Assembly: GCA_007693785.1 (NCBI GenBank)
Contig: RECY01000029.1
Coordinates: forward strand, 26,395-90,394
Origin: Phycisphaerales bacterium
GTDB taxonomy: Bacteria > Planctomycetota > Phycisphaerae > Phycisphaerales > UBA1924
Length of the DNA stretch: 64,000 nucleotides
Direction: 5' to 3'
In this document: positions 52,001 to 59,443 of the stretch, one piece after another
How positions within the stretch are numbered: the stretch's first letter is position 1
How the letters are laid out: every line of letters begins with the position of its first letter
The notes under the pieces: generated by a model
The model's input: only the letters and a program-made list of their open reading frames with translations
Told to the model about the DNA's origin: nothing
Database searches by the model: none
Translations under genes and position numbers: made by a program

Positions 52001-53191
52001 TCGAAGAGCGAGTTCATCGCGAACATGAGCCACGAGATCCGCACGCCGCTGACGGCGATCCTTGGTTTCGCGGAGCTTCTCCGCGACGGCGACGGGCTTT
52101 TGGACAAGGCGCAGGAGCGGGCGAACGCGCTCGATACGATCGCGGCGGCCGGGCAGCACCTGCTCACGGTGATCAATGACATCCTGGATATTTCCAAGAT
52201 CGAAGCGGGGCGGATGCAGATCGAGGCTCAGGCGACGGACCTGCCGGAGTTGCTGCGAGAGGTCATGCGTCTGATGAGCGTGCGAGCCGTGAGCAAGGGG
52301 ATCGGACTTTCGGCGACGCTGCGGACGGCGATCCCGCGTGAGATCCGCGTGGACCCGACTCGTTTCCGTCAGATCGCGTTGAACCTGATCGGGAATGCCG
52401 TGAAGTTTACGGAGATCGGGGGCGTGGGGGTCGAGATCGGTCTGGAGGGTGAGGCGCCGCGGGCGAGGCTGGTCGTGGACATCACCGATACCGGCCCGGG
52501 GATCACCGAAGCGCAGCGCGGTCAGTTGTTCACGATGTTTTCTCAAGCGGACACGAGCCAGCGACGTCGGCACGGGGGAACCGGGCTGGGCCTGGTGATC
52601 AGCCGACGGTGCGCGGAGCTGATGGGCGGGTGCGTCACGCTGGTGCGCTCGGAAGTGGGGGTCGGCTCGTGCTTCCGGGTGGAGCTGCCGATCGAGATCC
52701 CGGAGGGTGCGGCGCGGGTGACGACGCTGGACGCGCCGCCCGCGTCGCCCCGGAGCAGCGAGTCCGACCCGGTCACGATCTCGGGTCGGATCCTGCTTGC
52801 GGAGGACGGGCCGGACAATCAGCGGTTGATTGTGTTCCATCTGCAGCGTGCAGGGGCGACGGTGGACGTCGCGGAGAACGGCCGGATCGCGTTGGAGATG
52901 CTCCGTGCGGGCGTGGCTCGGGGTGAGGCGTACGACCTGCTCCTCACCGACGTGCAGATGCCAGAGATGGACGGGCTCGAGCTCGCGCAGCACGTGCGGG
53001 CGGAGGGCTCAGCGATCCCGATCGTTGCAATCACCGCGCACGCGATGGCCGAGGATCGGGAGCGGTGTCTGCGAGCCGGGTGCAACGACTACACGAGCAA
53101 GCCGATCGATCGCGCGAAGCTCATCCGCGTTTGCGAGGCGTGGATCCGTGCTTCCAGGGGCGAGCGGGGCCTGGGGCGTGACGCGGCTTGA
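49037..53191 (+). CDS. hybrid sensor histidine kinase with GAF and six PAS-like domains
   Basis: Encodes 1384 aa. Approximate order: GAF (55-190, with SDSFCGRCVEL); PAS-like units near 210-330, 335-460, 465-585, 590-710, 715-840 and 845-970, several with a W(x)GxxxD or RADGGYAQ-type C-terminal strand; histidine kinase A with FIANMSHEIRTPL, phospho-acceptor His999; ATPase with NLIGNAVKF, DTGPGITEAQ and GGTGLGLVISRR; receiver with LLLTDVQMPEMDGLE, acceptor Asp1305, and SKPID. No membrane helix is seen, so sensing is cytoplasmic. ATG 49088 (MHDTSHN) is a possible alternative start. No response regulator or phosphotransfer protein is adjacent. It converges with the Anbu operon 14 bp downstream. 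Confidence 0.93.
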   Translation: MLEDRCLWIDGKIESEPMHDTSHNPSAVPGEADSKWEGAREAGLPRIELAWDDRGVESVLGEGCDAGRLLEPLARLTARLLGSPIAAVTLADQERIWIVSGHGLDVRSVDRSDSFCGRCVELRRPLVVEDAASDPAFACLGLVRGGVGHYAGFPLMLRSGEAVGTVCVLGPGKRVFSDDEIETLGLFARTAMDLLEQHRLLGAHQTQRQVCVGVFDASMDGIHVFDAVRDAAGEITDFVFTMINGCAERLLGTPAGTLIGARLSERFPGVCTNGLLDAYRRVATTGKPHVDEVYYKGEDLRGWFEVSTIRVGEGIAVTFRNIDRRKEREASLALTNDRFRMLSAATEDIIWDHDIRAGHVWWSENLEVVLGYSPEEVEPTVAWWASLIHPEERDRVVGSFDRAVDGDAKNWSAEYRMRRADGGYAQMLDRAFIIRDESGEAIRAVGAEIDLTARLRAQAEIAFQNSLLEAQAEASQDGILVTDAGHNCVRANRVFRELSGVSDDQLSARDAVRSIFAEAANADAVDRAVLRTFEDPCSTLKKEISFRDGRAIELRSEALLGSEQAFLGRVWFLRDLTHERRNNELLRAHNLVVEASNVVLFRWRPEPGWPVELVSRNVEQFGYTAEELLARERLFADMVHPDDHARVGGEVMAYLAEGREMFEQEYRILCADGSDRWVYDRTVVDRNAAGELESLQGVLVDITERRRFEQELADSAAMLKELTSQIPGAVYRYRLRPDGRAEFPYISDGVTALCGVTPEQLAEDSSLLMAGLVPEDFEPVQASILESAETMRPWTCEFRLLRSDGTIRWIGGNSIPRAEPDGSVLWHGLITDITAQKATEATLRRVTQLLERTNTLARVGGWELDLATGGVFMSGEVKRIFGLDDHAELDLEATLSFYEPESRAMLRTHIERAVEERAAYDLELRLLTASGEVHWVRAQGEPVVAEGRVVKLRGALHDIDEQYHNRLELARRASELERLRDAAEAASRSKSEFIANMSHEIRTPLTAILGFAELLRDGDGLLDKAQERANALDTIAAAGQHLLTVINDILDISKIEAGRMQIEAQATDLPELLREVMRLMSVRAVSKGIGLSATLRTAIPREIRVDPTRFRQIALNLIGNAVKFTEIGGVGVEIGLEGEAPRARLVVDITDTGPGITEAQRGQLFTMFSQADTSQRRRHGGTGLGLVISRRCAELMGGCVTLVRSEVGVGSCFRVELPIEIPEGAARVTTLDAPPASPRSSESDPVTISGRILLAEDGPDNQRLIVFHLQRAGATVDVAENGRIALEMLRAGVARGEAYDLLLTDVQMPEMDGLELAQHVRAEGSAIPIVAITAHAMAEDRERCLRAGCNDYTSKPIDRAKLIRVCEAWIRASRGERGLGRDAA

Positions 53192-53205
53192 GTGAGCCTT
53201 GCGGC

Positions 53206-54096
53206 TCACGCCTTGGGCGTGTCGGTGGCGACGCTCAGCCCGTGCTCAGATTCGGCGGCTTGGATCTCGATGTGGTAGCTCAGCGTGGAGGCGGCGCCGG
53301 TGCCGCGGTAGCTGCCGGTGGTGGGGGCGGCGAGGTGGTGGTTGGGCGCGGTGACGAGTGTGACGTGCCCGTCGGCGGTCGCGAGCCCGAGGCTCGGGTC
53401 GTACCCGCGCCAGCCGGCGCCCGGGAGGTAGACCTCGGCCCAGGCGTGCAACTCGTGGCGGACGGATTCGGGTGGGTGGTGGATCGAATACCCGCTCGCG
53501 AAGCGGGCCGCGAGGCCCTGGGCGCGGCAGGCGGCGATGAACAGAATCGCGACGTCGCGGCACGCTCCGCTCCGCTCGGCGAGGGTGCGTTCGGGGGTGA
53601 AGGGATCGCCGTGCTCGCGATCGGTGACATGGCAGTTGGCGTAGATCCACGCGGTGAGATTGGAGAGGAACGGTAGCGTCTCACGCGACGACGCTTCCGC
53701 GATCTCTTGCGCCCAGGCGAGCACGCTGGCGTCCGTCGGCGGGGTGCGCACGGGTTGAAGCGCTTCGGCGAGTTCGGGTGGGTAGCCGGCGGGGAGCGTG
53801 GCCGCCGGGGTGTGGGTGAGCAGGGCGTCGAACGGGTTGTCTCGGAGGGCCTGGACGACCGAGTGGGCCTCGATGCGGAGCGTGTCGTGCGTGCTGGCGA
53901 ACCAGAGCGAGCGGGCCGAGGTGCCGTCCTGCTCGATGGCCCACGTCTGCCCGCCGGGCTCTGGCGTGACGCGGAGGTGGTGCGCAAGGAGCCGCTGCGT
54001 CGCGTCCTGCTTGGGCGTGAGGCGCACGGTCATGGGCTCGAAGAAGACCGGTCGGTCGTAGCGGAAGTCGATGGTGTGTCGGACGCTGACAAACAC
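53206..54096 (-). CDS. transglutaminase-fold protein of the Anbu cluster
   Basis: Encodes 296 aa from GTG 54096; an ATG at 54159 would overlap the preceding gene by 29 bp and give 317 aa. The N-terminal half is the beta-rich domain found in this family (VRHTIDFRYDRPVFFEPMTVRL). The catalytic triad is intact: Cys179 in ERSGACRDVAILF, His217 in HELHAWAEVY and Asp233 in GYDPSLGLA. Transglutaminase-like proteins of this type act as peptidases or as amide-forming enzymes. It is the last gene of the operon, after Anbu, and presumably acts on the product or substrate of the ATP-grasp and Anbu proteins. No signal peptide is seen. Confidence 0.92.
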   Translation of the reverse strand: MFVSVRHTIDFRYDRPVFFEPMTVRLTPKQDATQRLLAHHLRVTPEPGGQTWAIEQDGTSARSLWFASTHDTLRIEAHSVVQALRDNPFDALLTHTPAATLPAGYPPELAEALQPVRTPPTDASVLAWAQEIAEASSRETLPFLSNLTAWIYANCHVTDREHGDPFTPERTLAERSGACRDVAILFIAACRAQGLAARFASGYSIHHPPESVRHELHAWAEVYLPGAGWRGYDPSLGLATADGHVTLVTAPNHHLAAPTTGSYRGTGAASTLSYHIEIQAAESEHGLSVATDTPKA

Positions 54097-54130
54097 GGTG
54101 GGCCTTTTTCTGGTGGCGCGGGGCGAGTGT

Positions 54131-54877
54131 TCAGCCCTCGCCGGGATCGGATTGTTCAAACTTGTTCAGCACAATCCGCACCCAGTCGTTCGGCGCGTCG
54201 CGGAAGGCTTCGACAATGCGCTGGCGCCACCACTGGGTGAGGTCGGTGAGGTCGTCGGCGACGTAGCGGTGCTCGACCATGCGGTAGGTGTCGCGTTGGT
54301 AGACCACGACGTCGAGCGGGAAATCGACGTCCGAAGCGCTCGCTCGCGTCGCGTCGAAGGCGAGATAGCCGGACTTGAGGGCGTCCTCGATGCTGGATTC
54401 GTACGTGAGGGCTCGGTCCAGCAGAGGCTTGCCGTAGCGGCTCTCGCCGATGACGAAATAGGGCGAGCCGCGGCTGACTTCCACCCAGTTGCCTTGCGGG
54501 TAGATCATGTAGAGCTTGTGCTCCTGATCTTTCTCGAACTGCCCGCCGACGAGGGCGTGAAGGTTGAGATCGAGCCCGGAATCGGCGAGCCACTGTTTGT
54601 CTTCGGCGGAGACGCGTCGGATCTGCTCGCCGAAGGCGTTGACGGCTTTGTACAGCCTGTCGAAGTTGTGGTCGCTGGACTGGATGACTTCTTCGAAGTA
54701 GGTGAGGGCTTTGTCTCTCGCGGCGCGGAGGCCGGAGGTGGTGAGGAACATGGAGTGCTGCCCGTTCTGGTGCAGCGTGATCTTGCGCGCGGTGATGCGT
54801 TCAGAGCCGGTGGTGATCCTGGTGTCGGCGATGCCGACGAGGCCGTCTTTGGTTTTGATGCCGATGCAGAACGTCAT
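54131..54877 (-). CDS. Anbu, proteasome-type NTN hydrolase
   Basis: Encodes 248 aa. The protein begins MTFCIGIKTKDGLVGIADTR, so removal of Met exposes Thr2, the nucleophile of the proteasome beta-subunit fold. IADTRITTG and the SGLRAARDKALTYFEE helix match the ancestral beta subunit (Anbu) family rather than HslV. C-terminal residues RIVLNKFEQSD are within the normal range. Anbu forms open helical or ring assemblies, and no unfoldase partner is known with confidence. The ATG overlaps the stop of the alpha-E gene in an ATGA, which indicates translational coupling. The neighbouring genes match the known Anbu gene cluster. Confidence 0.93.
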   Translation of the reverse strand: MTFCIGIKTKDGLVGIADTRITTGSERITARKITLHQNGQHSMFLTTSGLRAARDKALTYFEEVIQSSDHNFDRLYKAVNAFGEQIRRVSAEDKQWLADSGLDLNLHALVGGQFEKDQEHKLYMIYPQGNWVEVSRGSPYFVIGESRYGKPLLDRALTYESSIEDALKSGYLAFDATRASASDVDFPLDVVVYQRDTYRMVEHRYVADDLTDLTQWWRQRIVEAFRDAPNDWVRIVLNKFEQSDPGEG

Positions 54878-55941
54878 GGGCTGGAAGCTCCGGGCGCCCG
54901 TGCCTCGGCGGGTGCCGGGCGGGTGGTCTGGGTCTGGGTCTGGGTTTGGGTTTGGGTTTGGTGCGATGGTCCGGCGGGCTCGGCCGCAACGAACGATCCG
55001 AAGATCGCGTTGCCGACATCGATCAGGCGCGACTGGACGTTGTCGAGATACTCGTGCAGCCCGAAGTCGATGATCTCGTCGATCCGCGCGAAGTCAAGAT
55101 CCGACCGCAGACGTCCGAGACGCTGCTCGGCCGGGTTGTTGAACGTCCCCACCGGGGAGCCTGTGATCGCGTGCAGCGAGTGCTCGGCCTTGGTCAGGCA
55201 GTACCGCACCGAACGCGGGAACTCGCGGTCGAGCAGGAGGAACTCGGTGACCCACTGCGGCGCGATCCGGCGGTACTTCTTGCGGTACATCTCGAAAGCG
55301 GTCGCGGATTTGAGCAAGGCGGCCCAGTGGAGGTTGTCGTACGGCATGCCGACGTACTCGATCGTGGGGAGGACGAAGTAGTATTTGACGTCGACGATGC
55401 GGGAGGTCTGGTCCGCCCGCTCGAGCAGACGGCCGAGGCGGGCCCAGTGCCAGGCCTCGTTGTTGGTCATCGTGCTCTCGGTGAGGCCGATGAAGAGGTG
55501 GCTCGCGTTCTTGATTTCTTCGAGAAAGTCGTAGGGCGCCTCGCGGAGGCCGTCGTGCGACGCGCCGGACCGGACGGTCAGGTGCATCTTGTTGGCCGTC
55601 TCCCACATTTCCGACGAGATGCTTTGCCGGACGGACCTGACGTTCTCCCTCGCGGCACGGACGCACGAGCTGATCGAGTTCGGATTGTCCTGATCAAAGA
55701 TCAAGAACTGGAGCACGTTCTCCTGCGTCGCGGCCTGCTGCACGGAGCCGGCGCCCGCGTATCGCTCGCGGAACAGCGACTCCCCGCCCGTGGTCACCAC
55801 CAGCGGCATCCACTGCGACGCGGACTCGACCGAGAGATCCAGCATCAGGTGCAGGTTCACGTTGATGAACCGCGCGACGTTGTCGGCACGCTCCAGGTAG
55901 CGGCTCATCCAGTAGATCGAGTTGGCGACGCGGCTCAGCAT
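54874..55941 (-). CDS. alpha-E domain protein of the Anbu cluster
   Basis: Encodes 355 aa. Alpha-E proteins are all-helical and accompany circularly permuted ATP-grasp proteins. Segments LSRVANSIYWMSRYLERADN, ESTMTNNEAWHWARLGRLLERADQTSR and the following YYFVLPTIEYVG are characteristic. Its exact biochemical role is unknown, but the genomic pairing suggests it assists the ATP-grasp ligase. The C-terminal 30 residues depart from the family: a run of six Gln-Thr pairs followed by a Pro/Ala-rich end, encoded by a hexanucleotide repeat. It starts 7 bp after the ATP-grasp stop and overlaps the Anbu start. Confidence 0.9.
   Translation of the reverse strand: MLSRVANSIYWMSRYLERADNVARFINVNLHLMLDLSVESASQWMPLVVTTGGESLFRERYAGAGSVQQAATQENVLQFLIFDQDNPNSISSCVRAARENVRSVRQSISSEMWETANKMHLTVRSGASHDGLREAPYDFLEEIKNASHLFIGLTESTMTNNEAWHWARLGRLLERADQTSRIVDVKYYFVLPTIEYVGMPYDNLHWAALLKSATAFEMYRKKYRRIAPQWVTEFLLLDREFPRSVRYCLTKAEHSLHAITGSPVGTFNNPAEQRLGRLRSDLDFARIDEIIDFGLHEYLDNVQSRLIDVGNAIFGSFVAAEPAGPSHQTQTQTQTQTQTTRPAPAEARAPGASSP
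54924..54961 (-). repeat. hexanucleotide repeat encoding the Gln-Thr tail
   Basis: On the plus strand GGTCTG is repeated three times and then GGTTTG three times. On the minus strand this encodes six Gln-Thr pairs near the C-terminus of the alpha-E protein. Because the unit is six bases, loss or gain of copies would change length without shifting the frame. Confidence 0.85.
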
Positions 55942-55947
55942 GGCGGT

Positions 55948-57474
55948 TCAGTGATGCTCCACGGGCGGCAGGATCGACGCGTCCACGAACGACACGTCCG
56001 CGTCCGGCTCGGTGTCCAGCACCCAGGTGTCCTTGCTCCCACCGCCCTGGGAGGAGTTCACCACGAGCGAACCCTTCTTGAGCGCCACGCGCGTCAGCCC
56101 GCCGGGCAGGATGTACGGCTCGCTCCCGTGCAGGATGAAGGGGCGGAGGTCCACGTGACGACCCTCGAAACGGTCGCCGACGATCACCGGGGCGCGACTC
56201 AGCGAGAGGGTCGGCTGGGCGATGTAGTTCGCCGGGTTCGCCTTGATCTTGGCGGCGCACTCCTCCCGCTCGCGACGGCTCGCGTGGGGGCCGACCATGA
56301 TCCCGTACCCACCGGATTCGCTCACGGGCTTCACGACGAGTTCGTGCAGGTGGGCGAGGACGTGGGCCAGTTCGTCCTCCCGCCGACAGAGATAGGTCGG
56401 CACGTTGGGAAGGATGGCGTCCTCGTCCAGGTAGTACCGGATGATGTCGGGCACGTAGGCGTAGATCGCCTTGTCGTCGGCGACGCCGGTGCCGGGCGCG
56501 TTCGCAAGGGCGACACGGTTTTTTCGGAACGCGTCCATGAGCCCCGGGACGCCGAGAGCCGAATCCGGGCGGAACGCGAGCGGATCGATGAAGTCGTCGT
56601 CGATGCGTCGGTAGATCACGTCCACGCGCTGCGGGCCGTTGGTTGTCCGCATGTAGACGTAGCCGTCCTGCGTGAAGAGGTCGCCGCCCTCGACGAGTTC
56701 GATGCCCATCTGCTGGGCGAGGAAGGCGTGCTCGAAGTACGCGGAGTTGTAGGGGCCGGGCGTGAGCACCACCACGTTCGGCGCCTCGGTGTGCGGGGCG
56801 AGCCGCTGGAGTGATTCGAGCAGGTGGATGCAGTAATCATCGACGGGGCGGACGCTGGAGGCGCGGAACACGTGCGGGAAGGTGCGTTTCAGGATCTGGC
56901 GGTTCTCGATGACGTACGACACGCCCGATGGGCACCGGAGGTTGTCCTCCAGCACGTAGAATGCGCCGTCGGCGTCGCGGACGAGGTCGGTGCCGGTGAT
57001 GTGGCACCAGATACCCAGGGGCGGATCGATGCCGACGCACTCCGGGCGGAAGGCGGGACAGGCGTTGATGATGTCGCCGGGCAAGACGCCGTCGCGCACG
57101 ATGTTCTGATCGTGGTAGACGTCGTCGAGGAACAGGTTCAGAGCCTGGATGCGCTGCGCGAGGCCGCGCTCGATCGGGGCCCACTCGCGGGCCTCGATGA
57201 TGCGGGGGATGATGTCGAACGGGAAGATCTTTTCCTCGGCGTCCTCGCTGCCGTAGACGTTGAAGGTGATGCCCATGTTGTAGAGAGCGATTTCCGCGGC
57301 CTGCTGGCGGCGCCCGAGATCGCCGTCGAGCAGGGCCTCGATCCGCTCCACGAGCAGGCGGGCGCCGGGGCGCGGGGTGGGGTGAGCGGGCGTGGTCAGC
57401 GCGCTGTCGCTGGGCTTGGCGTGGACGAACATCTCGTCGTAGAAGCCTTCGATGTCGTATCCATTGAAGTTCAT
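55948..57474 (-). CDS. circularly permuted ATP-grasp protein of the Anbu cluster
   Basis: Encodes 508 aa from ATG 57474, which has a GGAG site; the frame reaches 57708 without support. ATP-grasp enzymes form amide or related bonds using acyl-phosphate intermediates. Supporting segments are [23 protein letters not shown] helices, [40 protein letters not shown], the second-half [11 protein letters not shown] glycine loop, and [21 protein letters not shown]. The order of these elements is the permuted one typical for the family that pairs with alpha-E proteins. A product with a peptide bond is likely. It is the first gene of the operon, preceded by a TACAAT -10-like sequence (57520-57525). Confidence 0.9.
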   Translation of the reverse strand: MNFNGYDIEGFYDEMFVHAKPSDSALTTPAHPTPRPGARLLVERIEALLDGDLGRRQQAAEIALYNMGITFNVYGSEDAEEKIFPFDIIPRIIEAREWAPIERGLAQRIQALNLFLDDVYHDQNIVRDGVLPGDIINACPAFRPECVGIDPPLGIWCHITGTDLVRDADGAFYVLEDNLRCPSGVSYVIENRQILKRTFPHVFRASSVRPVDDYCIHLLESLQRLAPHTEAPNVVVLTPGPYNSAYFEHAFLAQQMGIELVEGGDLFTQDGYVYMRTTNGPQRVDVIYRRIDDDFIDPLAFRPDSALGVPGLMDAFRKNRVALANAPGTGVADDKAIYAYVPDIIRYYLDEDAILPNVPTYLCRREDELAHVLAHLHELVVKPVSESGGYGIMVGPHASRREREECAAKIKANPANYIAQPTLSLSRAPVIVGDRFEGRHVDLRPFILHGSEPYILPGGLTRVALKKGSLVVNSSQGGGSKDTWVLDTEPDADVSFVDASILPPVEHH

Positions 57475-57593
57475 TCGGGCTCCGCCAATGTGCCCCTCGG
57501 CCGAGCGGCGTCTCCATTCATTGTAGCGCCGCCGCGTCCGGGCCCCGGGTGGGCCCCATCTCGATCCGCTTCGGAAGGCAGGTATCCTTGCTG

Positions 57594-58970
57594 ATGATGC
57601 CGAGCGAATCAGAGCACACAGCCGAGCCGTTGCCCGATGACGGGCGAGCGTCGCAAGCCGTTGAGCCGGACGGGGGTCTGCCGGGGCCGGGAGTCGACGC
57701 CGAGTCATTGTCGCCGGTGCCGGAGCGTGTCGTCGCGTGGCTCGGCTGGCTCGCGGCGTACCCGTGGGCGCAGACGCTGGTCGCGCTGCTTGTGGTTTTG
57801 CTGGTGGCCTGGCTGGCGCACCTGATCGTGCGTCGGTACGTGCTGCGTCTGGTCACCGTCGTGATGCGGCGTCTGCCGAGCTGGTGGGCGGGGGTGGTGC
57901 TGGAGCACAAGGTCCTGCACCGGTTGGTGCCGCTGGTGCCGACGCTGATTATCGCGCGTGCGATTCCGCTCGTGCCGCACGTTCCGGTGAATGTGGTGGA
58001 CGTGGTGCAGCGCGTGGCGCAAGCGACGGCCGTGCTGCTGGTGGCGCTCGCCTTCGGTGCGACGCTGAACGCGGGGCGGGCGATCTATGACCGCTATCCG
58101 ATCGCGCGCGGGCGACCGATCAAAGGCTATGTGCAGGTCGTCAAGATCGTGCTCTACATCGCGGCGGGGGTGCTGATCCTCGCGACGCTCATGGGTGAGT
58201 CGCCATGGATTTTCCTGTCGGGCCTCGGGGCGATGACAGCCGTGCTGTTGCTGATCTTTCGCGACACGCTCCTGTCGCTGGTCGCGGGGATTCAGCTGGT
58301 CAACAACGACCTGATCCGTGTGGGCGATTGGATCGAGATGCCGCAGTTCAACGCCGACGGGGACGTGATCGATATCTCCCTGAACGTGGTGCAGGTTCGG
58401 AACTGGGATAAGACGATCACGTCGATCCCTACGCACAAGTTTCTGGAGCACTCGTTCAAGAACTGGCGCGGGATGTCCGAGTCCGGCGGGCGGCGGATCA
58501 AGCGCCCGGTGCACATCGATATGACCACGATCCGGTTCTTGAACGCCGAGGAGATCGAGCGGTTCAGCCGGTTCCGTTTGTTGCGGGACTACATCAGTGC
58601 GAAGGCGGAAGAGCTTGAGGCGTACAACGCCGAGCACTGTTGCGGCGATGACGCGGAGATCCTGGCGAACGCGCGTCACCTGTCGAACGTCGGCACGTTT
58701 CGGGCGTACATCTCGGCGTATCTGCAGAACCACCCGCTGGTGCATCAAGAAATGACCATGCTGGTGCGCCAGCTCGATCCGGGCCCGCACGGCCTTCCGA
58801 TCGAGTTGTTCCTGTACATCAACGACACGCGGTGGGGGGTGTACGAGAACGCGCAGTCGGACATTTTTGATCACATTTTGTCGATCGCGGGCGAGTTCGG
58901 CCTGCGGGTGTTCCAAGAGCCGGCGGGAAGCGATCTGGCGGCGATCGGCAGGCGCCCGGCGCGCCAGTGA
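57594..58970 (+). CDS. MscS-family mechanosensitive channel
   Basis: Encodes 458 aa from ATG 57594, with ATG 57597 adjacent. Four to five membrane helices cover residues about 45-220, including [22 protein letters not shown] and [19 protein letters not shown]. The pore-helix-type stretch [27 protein letters not shown] resembles MscS TM3, with a [15 protein letters not shown] that starts the beta domain. The C-terminal soluble part, [13 protein letters not shown] and [15 protein letters not shown], matches the YbdG/MscM-type subgroup. It probably protects against osmotic down-shock. It is divergent from the Anbu operon. Confidence 0.9.
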   Translation: MMPSESEHTAEPLPDDGRASQAVEPDGGLPGPGVDAESLSPVPERVVAWLGWLAAYPWAQTLVALLVVLLVAWLAHLIVRRYVLRLVTVVMRRLPSWWAGVVLEHKVLHRLVPLVPTLIIARAIPLVPHVPVNVVDVVQRVAQATAVLLVALAFGATLNAGRAIYDRYPIARGRPIKGYVQVVKIVLYIAAGVLILATLMGESPWIFLSGLGAMTAVLLLIFRDTLLSLVAGIQLVNNDLIRVGDWIEMPQFNADGDVIDISLNVVQVRNWDKTITSIPTHKFLEHSFKNWRGMSESGGRRIKRPVHIDMTTIRFLNAEEIERFSRFRLLRDYISAKAEELEAYNAEHCCGDDAEILANARHLSNVGTFRAYISAYLQNHPLVHQEMTMLVRQLDPGPHGLPIELFLYINDTRWGVYENAQSDIFDHILSIAGEFGLRVFQEPAGSDLAAIGRRPARQ

Positions 58971-58997
58971 TACCGGACGCCGGGCCGATGCGTGAGC

Positions 58998-59039
58998 ACC
59001 CCGGGCACGTTCGCCAGAAAGCTTCGTGCCCGGGGTTTT
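58998..59039 (+). terminator. intrinsic terminator of the MscS gene
   Basis: ACCCCGGGCACG (58998-59009) and CGTGCCCGGGGT (59025-59036) form a perfect 12-bp stem with a 15-base loop, followed by TTTT. It lies 27 bp after the stop. Confidence 0.85.
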
Positions 59040-59230
59040 GTCAGTGCCGGCTGACCAAGGCCTCGGCGTTCTGGCCTCTGCGAAGGGTGTTTGGGTGGGG
59101 TGCCCTGTGCCCGCGAAGCCGCGCGCCGCGTGCGTATGCTTCTGCGATGTTGGATTGGAAACAACAACCCGATCCGCGGGCGAGTGACGTCTGGGCATCG
59201 GCTTGCACGCCGCCTTAGCCGCATTCGCCG

Positions 59231-59443
59231 GTGTCGTCGCCGCTATGCATCGGGACGGGTGACAAACACACATCGAGCCAAACACATTCCGACGATTTGT
59301 TCGCCGAGGCCGCCGCCCCGGCGCGGGATGCACCCCTCGTGCTCACGCACACGGGCAAAGCGTCGGGGTTCCTGCAAGAAGCCGTCGAACGTGGCACTGT
59401 CAAACTCGTCCGCGAGGACGCCGAGTCTGGGGAAACGCGATGA
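59231..59443 (+). CDS. small protein coupled to prfC, function unknown
   Basis: Encodes 70 aa from GTG 59231. The stop TGA shares an ATGA with the prfC start, and the gene ends exactly where prfC begins. No ribosome site is obvious. The C-terminal half (DAPLVLTHTGKASGFLQEAV, then ERGTVKLVRED) has a compact alpha/beta look, loosely like small antitoxin-type proteins, but the resemblance is weak and no toxin gene is adjacent. It may instead be an incidental frame or leader. Its coupling to prfC is the main reason to list it. Confidence 0.4.
   Translation: MSSPLCIGTGDKHTSSQTHSDDLFAEAAAPARDAPLVLTHTGKASGFLQEAVERGTVKLVREDAESGETR

Noticed and set aside
49616..52993. 1125-codon minus-strand frame across the sensor kinase
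   Set aside because: It is antisense to a kinase with all catalytic motifs and has no recognisable domain.
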